In this document: positions 54,828 through 63,022 of the stretch, in pieces
How the letters are laid out: every line of letters starts with the position of its first letter
How positions within the stretch are numbered: the first letter of the stretch is position 1
Origin: Pseudomonas sp. DTU12.3
GTDB lineage: Bacteria; Pseudomonadota; Gammaproteobacteria; Pseudomonadales; Pseudomonadaceae
Reading direction: 5' to 3'
NCBI RefSeq assembly: GCF_004124275.1
Contig: NZ_CP027218.1
Span: 1,553,501-1,617,500, forward strand
Length of the DNA: 64,000 nt
The notes under the pieces: generated by a model
What the model was told of the DNA's origin: nothing
What the model saw: only the letters and a program-made list of their open reading frames with translations
Databases searched by the model: none
Program-made: the position numbers and the translations under genes

Positions 54828-54837
54828 CCTGGATTCC

Positions 54838-54918
54838 ATGTAGGAGCTGCCGCAGGCTGCGATCTGTTGATCTTGCTTTTAAGATCAAAAGATCGCAGCC
54901 TGCGGCAGCTCCTACATG
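54838..54918. repeat. REP family 2 inverted pair (REPIN)
   Basis: Inverted GTAGGAGCTGCCGCAGGCTG units, nearly perfect over the full arm, just past the rpoS terminator. Confidence 0.9.
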
Positions 54919-54940
54919 GCGAGGGTTTGTAGCCTTGCGG

Positions 54941-54958
54941 TGTAAGCCTTGGCTTACT
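54941..54958 (+). promoter_or_regulatory. GacA box upstream of rsmZ
   Basis: TGTAAGCCTTGGCTTACT matches the 18-base GacA upstream activating element (TGTAAG-N6-CTTACA) in 11 of 12 defined positions. It lies about 180 bases before the rsmZ start with an AT-rich stretch between, the same distant placement known for rsmZ in other pseudomonads. Confidence 0.85.
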
Positions 54959-55094
54959 GTTTCGTAAGTGTTCGCTATTTTTACACTGTGGCAGACGTTG
55001 ATCGTTCTCAAGCTAAGTATTTAACTTATTGATTCATATATTTATTTTTTAATGTGAAGGGCTTATGACGGTGCATTTCGGCTCGGAGTGCCGA

Positions 55095-55122
55095 TTGCTC
55101 TCGCCAGGGAAAGCTCTAGTAT
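55095..55122 (+). promoter_or_regulatory. rsmZ core promoter
   Basis: TTGCTC (55095-55100), a 16-base spacer and TAGTAT (55117-55122). Transcription would begin near 55131, at the conserved TGTCGACGGA start of RsmZ. Confidence 0.7.
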
Positions 55123-55130
55123 TCAGGTTG

Positions 55131-55259
55131 TGTCGACGGACAGACACGCCCTTCAAGGAAGAGGGGAACGGACATCGCAGGATGCGATTCATCAGGACGA
55201 TGAAAAGGAATACAGGGAATAGGGAAAAAATGTGGGCGGGTCATACCGCCCCTTTTTTT
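55131..55259 (+). ncRNA. rsmZ: small regulatory RNA RsmZ
   Basis: Gac/Rsm pathway RNA of about 129 nt that sequesters RsmA/RsmE translational repressors. Nine GGA motifs lie between 55137 and 55226, several in predicted loops (for example CATCGCAGGATGCGATTCAT). It ends in an intrinsic terminator (GGGCGG - GTCATA - CCGCCC, then seven Ts, 55234-55259). The rpoS-rsmZ-fdxA position is the conserved one in Pseudomonas, and the upstream GacA box supports the call. Confidence 0.93.
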
Positions 55260-55273
55260 GCCTGCAGAAAAGC

Positions 55274-55297
55274 AAAAAGGCCCGTAAGGGCCTTTTT
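55274..55297 (-). terminator. intrinsic terminator of fdxA
   Basis: AAAAAGGCCC - GTAA - GGGCCTTTTT is symmetrical and can work on both strands. On the minus strand it closes fdxA; on the plus strand it backs up the rsmZ terminator. Confidence 0.85.
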
Positions 55298-55314
55298 ATC
55301 GAGCGCGGGACAGA

Positions 55315-55638
55315 TCAGCGTTCGAGGTCTTTGATCTTGCCTTTGACGCCATCCCACTCTTCGGCATCCGGCAGCGATTCTTTCTTCTCGGTGATGTTCG
55401 GCCAGATTTCTGCAAGATCAACGTTCAGTTGAATGAACTCCTGCATGTCCTCTGGAACTTCATCTTCGGAGAAAATGGCCACAGCAGGGCATTCTGGTTC
55501 GCACAGTGCGCAGTCGATGCACTCATCCGGGTGAATCACCAGGAAGTTCGGGCCTTCGTAAAAGCAGTCCACCGGACAGACTTCTACGCAGTCGGTGTAC
55601 TTGCACTTGATGCAGTTGTCGGTGACGACGAAGGTCAT
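55315..55638 (-). CDS. fdxA: ferredoxin FdxA (7Fe type)
   Basis: Electron-transfer protein of 107 residues carrying a 3Fe-4S and a 4Fe-4S cluster. Cysteines lie in [14 protein letters not shown] and [12 protein letters not shown]. The start MTFVVTDNC (ATG 55636-55638) is the family start; 14 upstream codons are excluded. The acidic C-terminal tail is typical of Azotobacter-type FdxA. Confidence 0.95.
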   Translation of the reverse strand: MTFVVTDNCIKCKYTDCVEVCPVDCFYEGPNFLVIHPDECIDCALCEPECPAVAIFSEDEVPEDMQEFIQLNVDLAEIWPNITEKKESLPDAEEWDGVKGKIKDLER

Positions 55639-55710
55639 TTCTAATTTTCTCCTCAGGCGGCGGCAGCGTTGCCCCTTCACGGTTGGGGTCGCCAGGTTCG
55701 GGAGCGATAT

Positions 55711-55736
55711 CTGCTGGCCAGGCTATTAGCCAGCAG
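55711..55736. repeat. hairpin between mutS and fdxA
   Basis: CTGCTGGC - ten bases - GCCAGCAG. No T-tract on the minus strand; it may stabilise the mutS mRNA end. Confidence 0.4.
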
Positions 55737-55801
55737 CATCCCAAACCGCGCGAGATTCTAACAGCTTGAAGCCGTTTGCGTTATATCCGCTTCTTCAGTG
55801 C

Positions 55802-58384
55802 TTATATCCGGTTCTTCAGGGCATAGAGCATTTCGAGCGCACGGCGTGGCGTCAGGTCGTCCAGATCCAGTTTAGCCAGCTCATCGAGCACCGGGTGCGG
55901 CAGACTGGCGAACATGTCACTTTGTTGCGGCGTTGCCGGTTTGCCCTTGGCAGCGGGTTTCGGCGCCTCATGCGGCAAAGCGGTTTCTTCCAGACGACTC
56001 AGGTGCTCGCGCGCACGCACAATCACTTCGCTCGGCACGCCGGCCAGTTGTGCCACCGCCAGGCCATAACTCTGGCTGGCAGGCCCCGGCAGCACGTGAT
56101 GCAGGAACACGATGCGTTCGTTGTGCTCTGTAGCATTGAGGTGCACGTTGGCCACCAGAGGCTCGGCTTCCGGCAACACGGTCAGTTCAAAGTAGTGAGT
56201 AGCGAACAGCGTGTACGCGCGTAACTGAGCCAAACGTTCAGCCGCCGCCCACGCCAGCGACAGACCGTCGAAGGTGCTGGTGCCGCGGCCGACTTCGTCC
56301 ATCAGCACCAGACTACGCTCGGTGGCGTTGTGCAGAATGTTGGCGGTTTCGCTCATTTCGACCATGAAAGTCGAACGGCCACCGGCCAGGTCATCGCTGG
56401 AACCGATCCGGGTGAAGATGCGGTCGACCAGCGACAGCTCGCAACTGGCCGCCGGAACGAAACTGCCAATGTGCGCCAGCAGCACGATCAACGCGGTTTG
56501 GCGCATGTAGGTGGATTTACCGCCCATGTTCGGACCGGTGATCACCAGCATGCGCGTATTGTCGTCCAGGCTCAGGTCGTTGGCCACGAACGGCGTGGTC
56601 AATACTTGTTCGACCACCGGGTGACGACCTTGGGTGATACGCATGCACGGCTCGCTGACGAAACGCGGGCAGTTCAGGTCAAGGTTCAGCGCACGCTCGG
56701 CAAGGTTGCTCAGCACGTCGAGTTCGGCCAGCGCGCCGGCGGTGTCCTGCAGCGGTGGCAACTGGCTGATCAGGTCTTCCAGCAGCGTTTCATAAAGCAT
56801 CTTCTCGCGGGCGAGGGCGCGGCTCTTTGCCGACAGCGCCTTGTCTTCGAACTCTTTCAGTTCCGGGGTGATGAAACGCTCGGCGCCTTTGAGGGTTTGC
56901 CGACGGATGTAGTCTGCCGGCGCTGACTCTGCCTGCTTGCTCGGCAACTCGATGAAGTAGCCGTGAATGCGGTTGTAACCGACTTTCAGGTGGCTCAGGC
57001 CGGTGCGGGCCTTCTCGCGGGCTTCCAGATCGATGAGGAACTGGCCGGCGTTTTCGCTCAGCGATTGCAGCTCGTCGAGTTCGCTGTCATAGCCGGTTTT
57101 CAACACGCCGCCGTCACGGATCACCGCCGGCGGGTTGTCGATGATGGCTTTCTCCAACAGCGCCGCCAGTTCCGGATAAGTGCTGGTGATCGTCGCCAAA
57201 CCTTGCAGGTGCGGCGCTTCCAGATCGGTCATCGCCACTTGCAGCTCAGGCAGGGCGCCGAGCGCATCACGCAGGCGCGCGAGGTCACGAGGACGAGCAT
57301 TACGCAGACCGATACGCGCCAGAATCCGCTCGATGTCGCCGATTTCCTTGAGCTGCGGTTGCAGTTTTTCGAAGCGGTAGCGGTCGAGCAGGCAAGTGAT
57401 CGAGGTCTGGCGCGCCAGCAGCACGGTCAGATCGCGCAACGGCCGGTTCAGCCAACGGGTCAGCAAACGGCTGCCCATGGCGGTCTGGCAGCGGTCTACC
57501 ACCGATTGCAGCGTGTTGTCGCGGCCGCCAGCGAGGTTGGTGTCGAGTTCAAGGTTGCGGCGGCTCGCGCCGTCGAGCACCACGGTGTCGTCGAGACGTT
57601 CGTGACGCAGGCTGCGCAAATGCGGCAGGGCGGTGCGTTGGGTTTCCTTGGCGTAAGCCAGCAGGCAGCCGGCAGCGCCGATGGCCAGGCTCAGGTTCTC
57701 GCAGCCGAAGCCTTTCAGATCCTGGGTGGAGAATTGCTGGCAGAGGCTCTTCAGCGCCGAATCACGCTCGAAGTCCCACGGTGCACGACGACTGACGCCA
57801 CGGCGTTTTTCCGCCGGCAGGTCTCGTGGCCAGTCATCCGGGATCAGCAACTCGACCGGGTTGATCCGCTCCAGTTCCGCCAGCAGATTTTCCCAGCCTT
57901 TGATTTCCGACACGCTGAAGTTGCCGCTGGTGATGTCCAGCACGGCCAGGCCGAACAGACGCTCGTCACCCAGCAACGCGGCGATCAGGTTGTCGCGGCG
58001 CTCATCGAGCAGCGCCTCATCACTGACCGTACCCGGCGTGAGGATGCGCACCACCTGACGATCAACCGGGCCCTTGCTGGTGGCTGGGTCACCAACCTGC
58101 TCGCAAATCACCACCGACTCGCCAAGCTTGACCAGTTTCGCCAGATAGCCTTCCGCCGCGTGATAAGGAATCCCGCACATCGGAATCGCCTGCCCCGCCG
58201 ACTGCCCGCGTGCCGTCAACGTAATGTCGAGCAACTTGGCCGCCTTCTTCGCGTCTTCGTAGAAGATCTCGTAGAAGTCGCCCATGCGGTAGAACATCAG
58301 CTGATCCGGGTGCTGGTTCTTCAGGCGCCAGTACTGCTGCATCATCGGGGTGTGGGAGGACAGGTCTGAAATAGCTTTATTCAT
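55802..58384 (-). CDS. mutS: DNA mismatch repair protein MutS
   Basis: Mismatch recognition ATPase of 860 residues. The mismatch-probing Phe-x-Glu is in MGDFYEIF. The Walker A is [10 protein letters not shown], followed by the signature STFMVEMSE and Walker B-like [16 protein letters not shown]. The C-terminal tail has the tetramer region [19 protein letters not shown]. The start [19 protein letters not shown] was preferred; the upstream open codons are not conserved. Confidence 0.97.
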   Translation of the reverse strand: MNKAISDLSSHTPMMQQYWRLKNQHPDQLMFYRMGDFYEIFYEDAKKAAKLLDITLTARGQSAGQAIPMCGIPYHAAEGYLAKLVKLGESVVICEQVGDPATSKGPVDRQVVRILTPGTVSDEALLDERRDNLIAALLGDERLFGLAVLDITSGNFSVSEIKGWENLLAELERINPVELLIPDDWPRDLPAEKRRGVSRRAPWDFERDSALKSLCQQFSTQDLKGFGCENLSLAIGAAGCLLAYAKETQRTALPHLRSLRHERLDDTVVLDGASRRNLELDTNLAGGRDNTLQSVVDRCQTAMGSRLLTRWLNRPLRDLTVLLARQTSITCLLDRYRFEKLQPQLKEIGDIERILARIGLRNARPRDLARLRDALGALPELQVAMTDLEAPHLQGLATITSTYPELAALLEKAIIDNPPAVIRDGGVLKTGYDSELDELQSLSENAGQFLIDLEAREKARTGLSHLKVGYNRIHGYFIELPSKQAESAPADYIRRQTLKGAERFITPELKEFEDKALSAKSRALAREKMLYETLLEDLISQLPPLQDTAGALAELDVLSNLAERALNLDLNCPRFVSEPCMRITQGRHPVVEQVLTTPFVANDLSLDDNTRMLVITGPNMGGKSTYMRQTALIVLLAHIGSFVPAASCELSLVDRIFTRIGSSDDLAGGRSTFMVEMSETANILHNATERSLVLMDEVGRGTSTFDGLSLAWAAAERLAQLRAYTLFATHYFELTVLPEAEPLVANVHLNATEHNERIVFLHHVLPGPASQSYGLAVAQLAGVPSEVIVRAREHLSRLEETALPHEAPKPAAKGKPATPQQSDMFASLPHPVLDELAKLDLDDLTPRRALEMLYALKNRI

Positions 58385-58623
58385 CAGAGGTTTAGCTTTA
58401 CCGGAAAAAGTGACAAGGCAAAAACGGGGTCGTTTGCATCTACGAAATAGCGAGTGTTTGCCAGCGATGCGGCCCGTGGGTTGATTCAGTGGGACGGAGT
58501 ATGAAGTTTTTTTGAAGTGGATGCAGCAACGCGCGGCCGCTCGGGTTGGCATTGTGTCCTATAGTGCCGAAAAGCTATCGAATCATCAGAATTCGTGGAT
58601 TGCAGGTCAGTTGAGGACTCAGC

Positions 58624-59373
58624 TTGGAACAGTCAGAGGGCATCGACTCAGGATCGTCATCGAGCGATTGTTTTTACGATGCGGAAAAAATGACCCTCAG
58701 CCGGGCAGGGCGGTCAGCCAGTCTGGGCAGCAATGAAAGTGATCTGCTACTGGCACTGATCGCCGGCGTTACCGATAAGGAACAACTGATTTCGCGAGTC
58801 TGGGGTGACCGCGGGCTAGTGATTTCCGACAGCAGCTACTACAAAACCCTGCACATGCTTCGCGCGCATTTTGCAGACACAGGTTTGCCGCGGGACAGTC
58901 TCAAGACCTTGCCGCGCCGTGGCGTGGTGCTGTTGTGTGAGATCAGGTTGGTTAGCGCATCGATGACTGAGCCTGAGTCAGCCCCAGCGGCGCCAGCAAT
59001 TGACGAGCGGCCGACCATCACTGCGACGAGGCCATCACGCCGCTACTGGCGCTTTCTGTTGTCAGCCCTCGTGGTACCCGCGATTGCGCTTCCGCTTTTT
59101 TACGCCTATTTGATCTTAAAACAGCCCGCCGATCTGGAAGAGTGGAAACTCATCTGGCAAGAGGGCGAGGCGAAGTTGTACGTGGAAGAAAGTGAAAAGA
59201 TGTCCAAAGACGAGATTGTACAAGCCCTTGGTGAATTCGAACCGCCCATTGTTTTGACCGATACTAACTACTATGTGCGTAAGCCGCTCTCCCAGTTATT
59301 GATCAAGTGCGTCAAACCTGAAAGTAAAGGGGAGGCCATATGCGTGAATTATCAAATCGTTGGAAAAAAATAA
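58624..59373 (+). CDS. ToxR-like membrane-bound winged-helix regulator, TTG start
   Basis: Protein of 249 residues. A cytoplasmic winged-helix domain of OmpR/ToxR type (about 20-110, with TDKEQLISRVWGDRGLVISD and LKTLPRRGVVLL) is followed by a linker, one membrane helix (about 143-165) and a periplasmic domain of about 85 residues with two cysteines (Cys232 and Cys242 region). The TTG start has GAGGA seven bases upstream. It overlaps the next gene by 34 bases. The layout resembles ToxR/CadC/MarT one-component regulators. Its target is unknown, possibly the downstream operon. Confidence 0.8.
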   Translation: MEQSEGIDSGSSSSDCFYDAEKMTLSRAGRSASLGSNESDLLLALIAGVTDKEQLISRVWGDRGLVISDSSYYKTLHMLRAHFADTGLPRDSLKTLPRRGVVLLCEIRLVSASMTEPESAPAAPAIDERPTITATRPSRRYWRFLLSALVVPAIALPLFYAYLILKQPADLEEWKLIWQEGEAKLYVEESEKMSKDEIVQALGEFEPPIVLTDTNYYVRKPLSQLLIKCVKPESKGEAICVNYQIVGKK

Positions 59374-59831
59374 TCGCGCTGTCAGTAATTTCATCATTAT
59401 TGATTTTTGGTGTGTTGGTCTTCAGGTATTTCTATTTGATCAATCGCGATATCCCGCGAGCACCGTGCTTCGCTTCCATCGATTTTGTACATACTCATGA
59501 TCATAAAGCTCGCTGGCATGGCGTTGGTGATATGACGATCAATCCGAAGGATGGCGCTCTTTACGTGTATTACGTAGTTAAAACTCCCGAAGGGAAAGTT
59601 TATACCTATGATCGTAAGTTCGACATCAGTCTTACTCACCTGGACACTTCCAGATTTCTGTTCAAGACGCGCTCCATCGTGAAATTTGATGCCGACACGG
59701 CTGGAGATGAACTGCCGTTTATGGAACGAGGCTTTCAGGGCGGCATGATCACCTTCAACTATTTCTCCGATGCCGAGTATTACTACAACATCAATAACCT
59801 GATCAATGGTGTCTGTCACGTCCCGCGCTAG
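59340..59831 (+). CDS. FidL-like membrane partner protein
   Basis: Protein of 163 residues with one N-terminal membrane helix (about 10-33) and a periplasmic domain of about 130 residues. It has one cysteine after the helix (RAPCFASID) and one near the C-terminus (GVCHVPR). Size, topology, cysteine placement and position directly after a ToxR-like regulator fit the FidL/YqeJ family found beside MarT/YqeI, or a ToxS-type partner. Base composition is more AT-rich than the neighbours, which suggests transfer. Confidence 0.6.
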   Translation: MRELSNRWKKIIALSVISSLLIFGVLVFRYFYLINRDIPRAPCFASIDFVHTHDHKARWHGVGDMTINPKDGALYVYYVVKTPEGKVYTYDRKFDISLTHLDTSRFLFKTRSIVKFDADTAGDELPFMERGFQGGMITFNYFSDAEYYYNINNLINGVCHVPR

Positions 59832-60024
59832 CTAAAACTCATGGGCACAAGGCCCCGCAACGACTAAGTAAGACTGAGTAAGACCCCGGTAAGGCCAAAA
59901 AAGCCCTGCGTTGTTAAGGTATATCGAGTCAAGCCTATAGCCCCTGCGACTGTACCGGAGAGTCAGCGCAACGCGGCTGTTGGCGTTGTTTCGAAAAGTA
60001 TGACAACGCTCGGGGAAGTTATAA

Positions 60025-60384
60025 ATGCTCTGGTTATGCGTGCGCAGTCCTTATGGAGTCAAGGCTCCTTCCTGGAAACGATCAATTGCAATAAACAGAG
60101 ACGGTACTGTTTTTGTGGCAGCGGCAGTCGCAGGTAAGGAAAAAGAGGTCAGTATTTCGACGTTGACCAAGCCAACATCGGTGCTGATTTGTTTTGATCA
60201 TGTTTATGTGCCCATGGCGTGGATGGTCGAAAACTTTCCGACGTCGAAAGTGCGATGCCGTGATATGGCGAGTGCGGCACTTTCCGGGTTGCAGAAAACC
60301 TTGGCTTGTCGTGACGCCTGGTCACAGGTCAGTTGTTTTTTTGGTCGGCGTGGAGAAAAGAGCTACTTGAGGTTTGTCCCATGA
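60025..60384 (+). CDS. hypothetical protein
   Basis: Protein of 119 residues without a signal peptide or membrane helix, with five cysteines (LCVRSP, LICFDHV, VRCRDM, LACRDAW, VSCFFG). GGGGAAG lies about seven bases before the ATG. Its stop overlaps the next gene by four bases (ATGA), which supports it being translated. I do not recognise a family. The 193 bases before it hold a repeated AGTAAGAC motif but no clear promoter. Confidence 0.55.
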   Translation: MLWLCVRSPYGVKAPSWKRSIAINRDGTVFVAAAVAGKEKEVSISTLTKPTSVLICFDHVYVPMAWMVENFPTSKVRCRDMASAALSGLQKTLACRDAWSQVSCFFGRRGEKSYLRFVP

Positions 60385-60761
60385 GATCAGCTCTGCTCTT
60401 AAGTATTTGTCTGTCAGTAAGTTGCGTTCTCATCGTTGACAGTTCATTAGCCGGTGGTCCTGAGAACTGCGCAGAACGGCGTTTGGAAATCTTGCGTCAG
60501 ATCGATAGGGCCGATGCTGCCAATAACGCTTATCGCCAAATGGGCCTGGAACAGGCGTTGGCGAATGTCGAGCGCTACTGTCGAGAACCCGCTGTAGACG
60601 AGGAACAGAAAGGCGCCATCAAGCAAGCCGAGGCGGAAGTTCGACGCAGACAAAACCATCTGAAGGCGGCACGTCAGTATGGCGATGTGAAAGTCATCAA
60701 AAAGCATGAAGCCAGACTGGAACGGGCTGAAGCCAGGCTGCTCAGGCTGACAAATGAGTAG
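60381..60761 (+). CDS. periplasmic DUF1090-like protein
   Basis: Protein of 126 residues with a signal peptide (MRSALLLSICLSVSCVLIVD, cleavage near SLAGG) and a mature part of long charged helices: NCAERRLEILRQIDRADAAN and AIKQAEAEVRRRQNHLKAAR. The first mature cysteine and a second in VERYCRE, with the helical tail, match the DUF1090/YqjC family, whose function is unclear. TTGAGG lies before the ATG. It overlaps the next gene by eight bases. Confidence 0.7.
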   Translation: MRSALLLSICLSVSCVLIVDSSLAGGPENCAERRLEILRQIDRADAANNAYRQMGLEQALANVERYCREPAVDEEQKGAIKQAEAEVRRRQNHLKAARQYGDVKVIKKHEARLERAEARLLRLTNE

Positions 60762-61365
60762 GGCATCGGGCGCGGCACTTATCTTGTGTCTGGCGATGCT
60801 GACCGGCTGCACGTCCGCACCCCCCAAAGATCAAGGCGATCTGTGCAGCATCTATCGGCAATACCCGCGCTGGTACAAGGATTCGCTGAAAATGCAAAGC
60901 GAGTGGGGAACACCGATGCATGTGGCCATGGCCATCATGAAGCAGGAGAGCAGTTTCATTGCCGATGCTCGTCCGCCACGGGCCTATTTTTTATGGGTGA
61001 TTCCGTGGGGGCGGGTCAGCTCTTCCTATGGTTATGCACAGGCACAGGATCCGGCGTGGAGTGATTACCGGAAAAATACTGGGAAGGGTGGTTCGCGCGA
61101 CAACTTTGCCGACGCCTTGATGTTCATCGGCTGGTACACGGCAGCAACGCATCGGCAGTTGGGCATTTCCAGGGCAGATGCTTACAACCAGTACCTGGCC
61201 TATCACGATGGTCGCGGCGGATATCGCCGAGGCACTTATCGCAACAAGCCGTGGTTGATGAAAGTAGCACGCAAAGTCGCGCAACAGTCACACACCTACG
61301 GAGCGCAGCTCAATCAATGCCGCAGGGAACTGGAAAGAAACCGCAGTTGGTTTCCTTTCTTTTGA
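60754..61365 (+). CDS. lipoprotein with lytic-transglycosylase (SLT)-like domain
   Basis: Protein of 203 residues with a lipoprotein signal (LAMLTGC, Cys19). The mature part has AMAIMKQESSFIADARPP, in which the glutamate fits the catalytic glutamate of SLT-type transglycosylases, then SSSYGYAQAQDPAWSDYRKN and NQYLAYHDGRGGY. It is probably an envelope peptidoglycan-active protein. Co-directional and overlapping with the DUF1090-like gene. Confidence 0.75.
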   Translation: MSRASGAALILCLAMLTGCTSAPPKDQGDLCSIYRQYPRWYKDSLKMQSEWGTPMHVAMAIMKQESSFIADARPPRAYFLWVIPWGRVSSSYGYAQAQDPAWSDYRKNTGKGGSRDNFADALMFIGWYTAATHRQLGISRADAYNQYLAYHDGRGGYRRGTYRNKPWLMKVARKVAQQSHTYGAQLNQCRRELERNRSWFPFF

Positions 61366-61417
61366 GGTGCTCTTCAGCCCTGCAATTCAATGTGTCAGTG
61401 ATAGCGGAAAATCCACT

Positions 61418-61600
61418 ATGAAAAACATCCTTATCTTTGCCTCGGTCTTTACTTCTGCTGTATTGATCTCCGGCTGTACCGCCACCGACTGGGTGCATGC
61501 CGCCGGGGGAATCATGGGCGGCAAGGACGATCACGACAGGAAGGCCCGAACCGATCGGCTGAAACGAGCCAATGCGGCGGCGCGTCGAGTCAAAGGCTGA
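61418..61600 (+). CDS. small lipoprotein
   Basis: Peptide of 60 residues with a lipoprotein signal (FTSAVLISGC, Cys20) and a short charged, Arg/Lys-rich mature tail (KDDHDRKARTDRLKRANAAA). GGAAAA lies about nine bases before the ATG. Last gene of the accessory operon; function unknown. Confidence 0.65.
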   Translation: MKNILIFASVFTSAVLISGCTATDWVHAAGGIMGGKDDHDRKARTDRLKRANAAARRVKG

Positions 61601-61676
61601 ACACCTTTTAAAACCGGCTCTTGACTCGAGAGTGAATGATCAAACGGTAATGCCGCGTGTAAATCGAATTTTGATT

Positions 61677-61746
61677 TATGCGCGGTTTATGCAAATCAGC
61701 ATTTGTCTTCGTGAATAACTTCAAGCACTATGCGCGTTATGCAAAA
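61677..61746. promoter_or_regulatory. repressor gene control region with repeated operator-like sequence
   Basis: TATGCGCGGTTTATGCAAA (61677-61695) is repeated with one indel as TATGCGCGTTATGCAAAA (61729-61746), the second copy covering the repressor start. TTGTCT (61703-61708) and CACTAT (61726-61731) with a 17-base spacer could be the repressor promoter. Confidence 0.5.
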
Positions 61747-62473
61747 ACGCAACGTAGCCTCCGTCTTAAGAGCACTGCTCGACCAGCACGGGATCTCCCC
61801 CACGGAGCTCCACCGTCGCACCGGCGTGCCTCAATCCACTCTCTCGCGGATTCTCAGCGGGAAGATCGTCGATCCTTCGGATAAACACATTTCGAAGATC
61901 GCCGAATACTTCGCCGTGAGCACCGATCAATTGCGCGGCCGCGCGGATGTCGCCTCTTCGGCCGCTGTCGCGCGTGATGATGTACACGCGGAACTCAAGG
62001 ACATAATGCTGTGGGACGACGATACCCCTGTCGATGACGACGAGGTATCGGTGCCGTTTCTTCGCGAGGTTGAATTGGCAGCAGGATCAGGAAGATTCGT
62101 CATTGAAGAGAGCGAGCGCTCTAGCTTGCGCTTCGGCAAGCGCAGCCTGCGCCATAATGGTGTGCAGTTCGACCAGGCCAAATGCGTGACGGTGCGCGGC
62201 AACAGCATGTTGCCGGTGTTGCGTGATGGCGCCACCGTCGGCGTCAACGCAGGCAAGTGCGGCATCGGCGACATCATCGATGGCGACCTCTATGCGATCA
62301 ATCACAATGGCCAGCTGCGTGTGAAGCAACTCTATCGCCTGCCGACCGGCATTCGTTTGCGCAGCTTCAACCGCGATGAACATCCGGACGAGGACTACAG
62401 CTTCCAGGAAATCCAGGAAGAACAGATCGTCATCCTTGGTCACGTCTTCTGGTGGGGCATGTACGCCCGCTAA
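61739..62473 (+). CDS. XRE/S24 phage-type repressor, PrtR-like (tailocin regulator)
   Basis: CI/LexA-like repressor of 244 residues from the ATG at 61739 (three more from 61730). An N-terminal HTH (GISPTELHRRTGVPQSTLSR) is followed by a C-terminal S24 autoprotease: Ala-Gly cleavage site in LAAGSG, nucleophile Ser156 in RGNSMLP and Lys196 in LRVKQLY. DNA damage should therefore inactivate it through RecA. Its place next to mutS, with phage-tail genes following, matches PrtR of P. fluorescens-group tailocin loci. No ribosome site is visible. Confidence 0.82.
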   Translation: MQKRNVASVLRALLDQHGISPTELHRRTGVPQSTLSRILSGKIVDPSDKHISKIAEYFAVSTDQLRGRADVASSAAVARDDVHAELKDIMLWDDDTPVDDDEVSVPFLREVELAAGSGRFVIEESERSSLRFGKRSLRHNGVQFDQAKCVTVRGNSMLPVLRDGATVGVNAGKCGIGDIIDGDLYAINHNGQLRVKQLYRLPTGIRLRSFNRDEHPDEDYSFQEIQEEQIVILGHVFWWGMYAR

Positions 62474-62487
62474 CCAGACCTCCTTCA

Positions 62488-62518
62488 GATAAAACCCGCC
62501 CTTCGGCGGGTTTTTTTT
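62488..62518 (+). terminator. intrinsic terminator of the repressor gene
   Basis: AAAACCCGCC - CTTC - GGCGGGTTTT followed by more Ts, 17 bases after the stop codon. Confidence 0.9.
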
Positions 62519-62560
62519 CGCCTCCAGCAAACCGCCAGGCCCTTGCATACCGGAGCTTTC

Positions 62561-62633
62561 ATGCGTTTGCGCATTTCTTGTGCATAAATAAATGCATTTA
62601 CGCATTGACTGTATATGCATCCATGCATATTCT
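62561..62633 (+). promoter_or_regulatory. palindrome cluster and promoter of the tailocin operon
   Basis: Four dyads with TGCA/GCAT-type half-sites follow one another: ATGCGTTTGCGCAT (62561), TGCATAAATAAATGCA (62581), AATGCATTTACGCATT (62592) and the perfect ATATGCATCCATGCATAT (62613-62630). TTGACT (62605-62610), a 17-base spacer and TATTCT (62628-62633) form a strong promoter; the perfect palindrome fills its spacer. It is most likely shut by the PrtR-like repressor. Confidence 0.7.
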
Positions 62634-62884
62634 TGTCACCAAGCCGCTCGACAAAGCGGCTGGAAACGAAAGCTCTTTAGTTCCACAAGAACAGGCAGCG
62701 ATGAACCGGCCTCAACGGTTCAGAGGGTTGGCAACTGACCCGGGTGTGCAGCGTAAAGCACCAGAAGCAGTTATCCGGCGGGCAGGGACCGCGGTCGGAA
62801 AAACAATCTGAATGGACTCGTACCGCGCCAGTAGCGCCGAAAAGTCAGCTTCCTTCTTGAACACAGGATTTGAAGGAAGGCGAA
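62634..62884 (+). other. transcribed leader without a convincing gene
   Basis: The stretch downstream of the strong promoter has two small hairpins (GCCGCT-CGACAA-AGCGGC at 62643-62660 and AACCG-GCCTCA-CGGTT near 62717). Short open frames here lack ribosome sites. I see no known holin or tail gene. Confidence 0.4.
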
Positions 62885-62939
62885 GGAGCGCATTACTGAA
62901 AAGCCCGGCAGATTGCCGGGCTATTTGGAATGCCTGCCT
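62885..62939 (+). repeat. direct repeat copy A with hairpin, before first chaperone-like gene
   Basis: The first 25 bases (GGAGCGCATTACTGAAAAGC, then CCGGC) are identical to copy B, and the similarity ends with TTTGGAATGCCTGCCT. It contains the stem AGCCCGGCA-GAT-TGCCGGGCT. Confidence 0.85.
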
Positions 62940-63022
62940 CTGGCCTCAACGCGCCATAGATCAGCGGCTAAACGACAGGTTGGCAGACATCAGAGCAGCC
63001 TTGAACTTCTAAGGGAATGAAA

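Noticed and set aside
62452..62811. 119-codon frame overlapping the repressor end and promoter
   Set aside because: It crosses the terminator and the operator cluster. Only its last 36 codons (from ATG 62701) could be translated, and they show nothing recognisable.
62812..63012. Short open frame between the promoter leader and the first chaperone-like gene
   Set aside because: No ribosome site, and it reads through the direct repeat and its hairpin.
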